From positions 2,294,001 to 2,358,000 of the forward strand of contig NZ_PGFJ01000001.1 of the NCBI RefSeq assembly GCF_002797815.1: a stretch of DNA of 64,000 nt, read 5' to 3'. This stretch comes from Mucilaginibacter auburnensis. GTDB lineage: Bacteria; Bacteroidota; Bacteroidia; Sphingobacteriales; Sphingobacteriaceae. Under the pieces are notes generated by a model. It saw only the letters and a list, made by a program, of their open reading frames with translations, did no database searches and was not told where the DNA came from. Shown in pieces: positions 63,792 through 64,000 of the stretch (within the stretch, counting starts at the first letter, position 1; each line of letters starts with the position of its first letter). The translations under genes were made by a program, and so were the position numbers.

Positions 63792-64000
63792 TGAAGAACA
63801 CCGCATTAACTGATACCCATATAAAACTGGGCGCCAAAATGGTACCCTTTGCAGGTTACAACATGCCTGTACAATACAACGGCATTAATGCCGAACACGA
63901 AACCGTACGCAAAGCCGTTGGCGTTTTTGATGTAAGCCACATGGGCGAATTTATTCTGAAAGGCGAAGGATCCCTTGACCTGATACAACGCGTGAGCAGT
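63791..64000 (+). CDS. gcvT: Glycine cleavage system T protein, N-terminal part (cut by window edge)
   Basis: The first 70 codons are present, starting [20 protein letters not shown] with [10 protein letters not shown] and FDVSHMGEF, the conserved folate-binding opening of aminomethyltransferase. The gene continues past the window. It transfers the methylene group of glycine to tetrahydrofolate. It is coupled to gcvH by the shared base at 63791. Confidence 0.95.
   Translation, partial: MKNTALTDTHIKLGAKMVPFAGYNMPVQYNGINAEHETVRKAVGVFDVSHMGEFILKGEGSLDLIQRVSS

Noticed and set aside
1-64000. CRISPR array, rRNA operon, prophage or intact insertion sequence
   Set aside because: I saw no regularly spaced direct repeats, no rRNA sequence, no phage structural gene and no intact transposase.

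Overview
The window looks like a chromosomal segment of a Bacteroidota member, most probably family Sphingobacteriaceae (Mucilaginibacter or Pedobacter-like). The reasons are two SusC/SusD pairs each preceded by an ECF sigma factor and a FecR anti-sigma factor, further TonB-dependent receptors, many lipoproteins with a Cys near residue 18-27, promoter-like TAnnTTTG -7 elements (before rnpB, tRNA-Lys, the SDR gene and a TonB receptor), and very weak ribosome binding sites. The genus is an inference; no 16S gene is present.

Layout. 1-1.3 kb: tail of a zinc alcohol dehydrogenase plus a small membrane-anchored protein. 1.3-1.9 kb: decayed LuxR-type response regulator and BON-like fragment. 1.9-7.4 kb: a 752-aa protein of unknown family, an AI-2E-type permease, a dinB-DUF3253 pair and a small protein. 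7.4-11.6 kb: an accessory stretch with three broken regulator genes (LytTR, HxlR, AraC), an intact divergent DoxX/HxlR pair with a two-palindrome operator, and a TPR histidine kinase. 11.7-18.7 kb: a sugar-uptake locus of LacI regulator, triple 12-bp operator, TonB receptor, a cytosolic protein that fuses an invertase-like glycosidase to a uridine-kinase-like P-loop kinase, and an SLC45-type sugar transporter. Its layout resembles the Xanthomonas sux (sucrose) locus, with the fusion in place of the amylosucrase. 19-21 kb: a GC-richer topB pseudogene (in-frame TGA, frayed end) beside tRNA-Lys(CTT), probably the scar of an integrated element.

21-29.6 kb is mostly housekeeping: MBL hydrolase, GH67 alpha-glucuronidase, RNase P RNA, BrkB-like membrane protein, a SCO/cytochrome c lipoprotein operon, and an SDR with an AraC regulator. 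29.6-30.6 kb holds dispersed-repeat material, a 13-bp inverted repeat pair and two small genes. 30.7-41.3 kb is a complete sigma/FecR/SusC/SusD system followed by a TPR-TlpA thioredoxin, an alpha/beta hydrolase and a second thioredoxin. 41.4-44.5 kb has an EEP-fold phosphohydrolase and the conserved radical-SAM/DUF4130 putative DNA-repair pair. 44.5-51.3 kb: SDR, Crp/Fnr regulator, OmpA lipoprotein, small basic protein, SGNH hydrolase, malic enzyme. 51.6-63.3 kb is a second sigma/FecR/SusC/SusD system whose partners are a zinc metalloprotease and an S9-type peptidase, suggesting peptide rather than glycan use. The window ends in gcvH and the start of gcvT.

All assignments come from reading motifs and gene order; no database search was possible. 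The most unusual item is the glycosidase-kinase fusion at 15.5-17.4 kb. The SusCD-protease locus, the SusCD-thioredoxin locus and the 12-bp triple operator follow.
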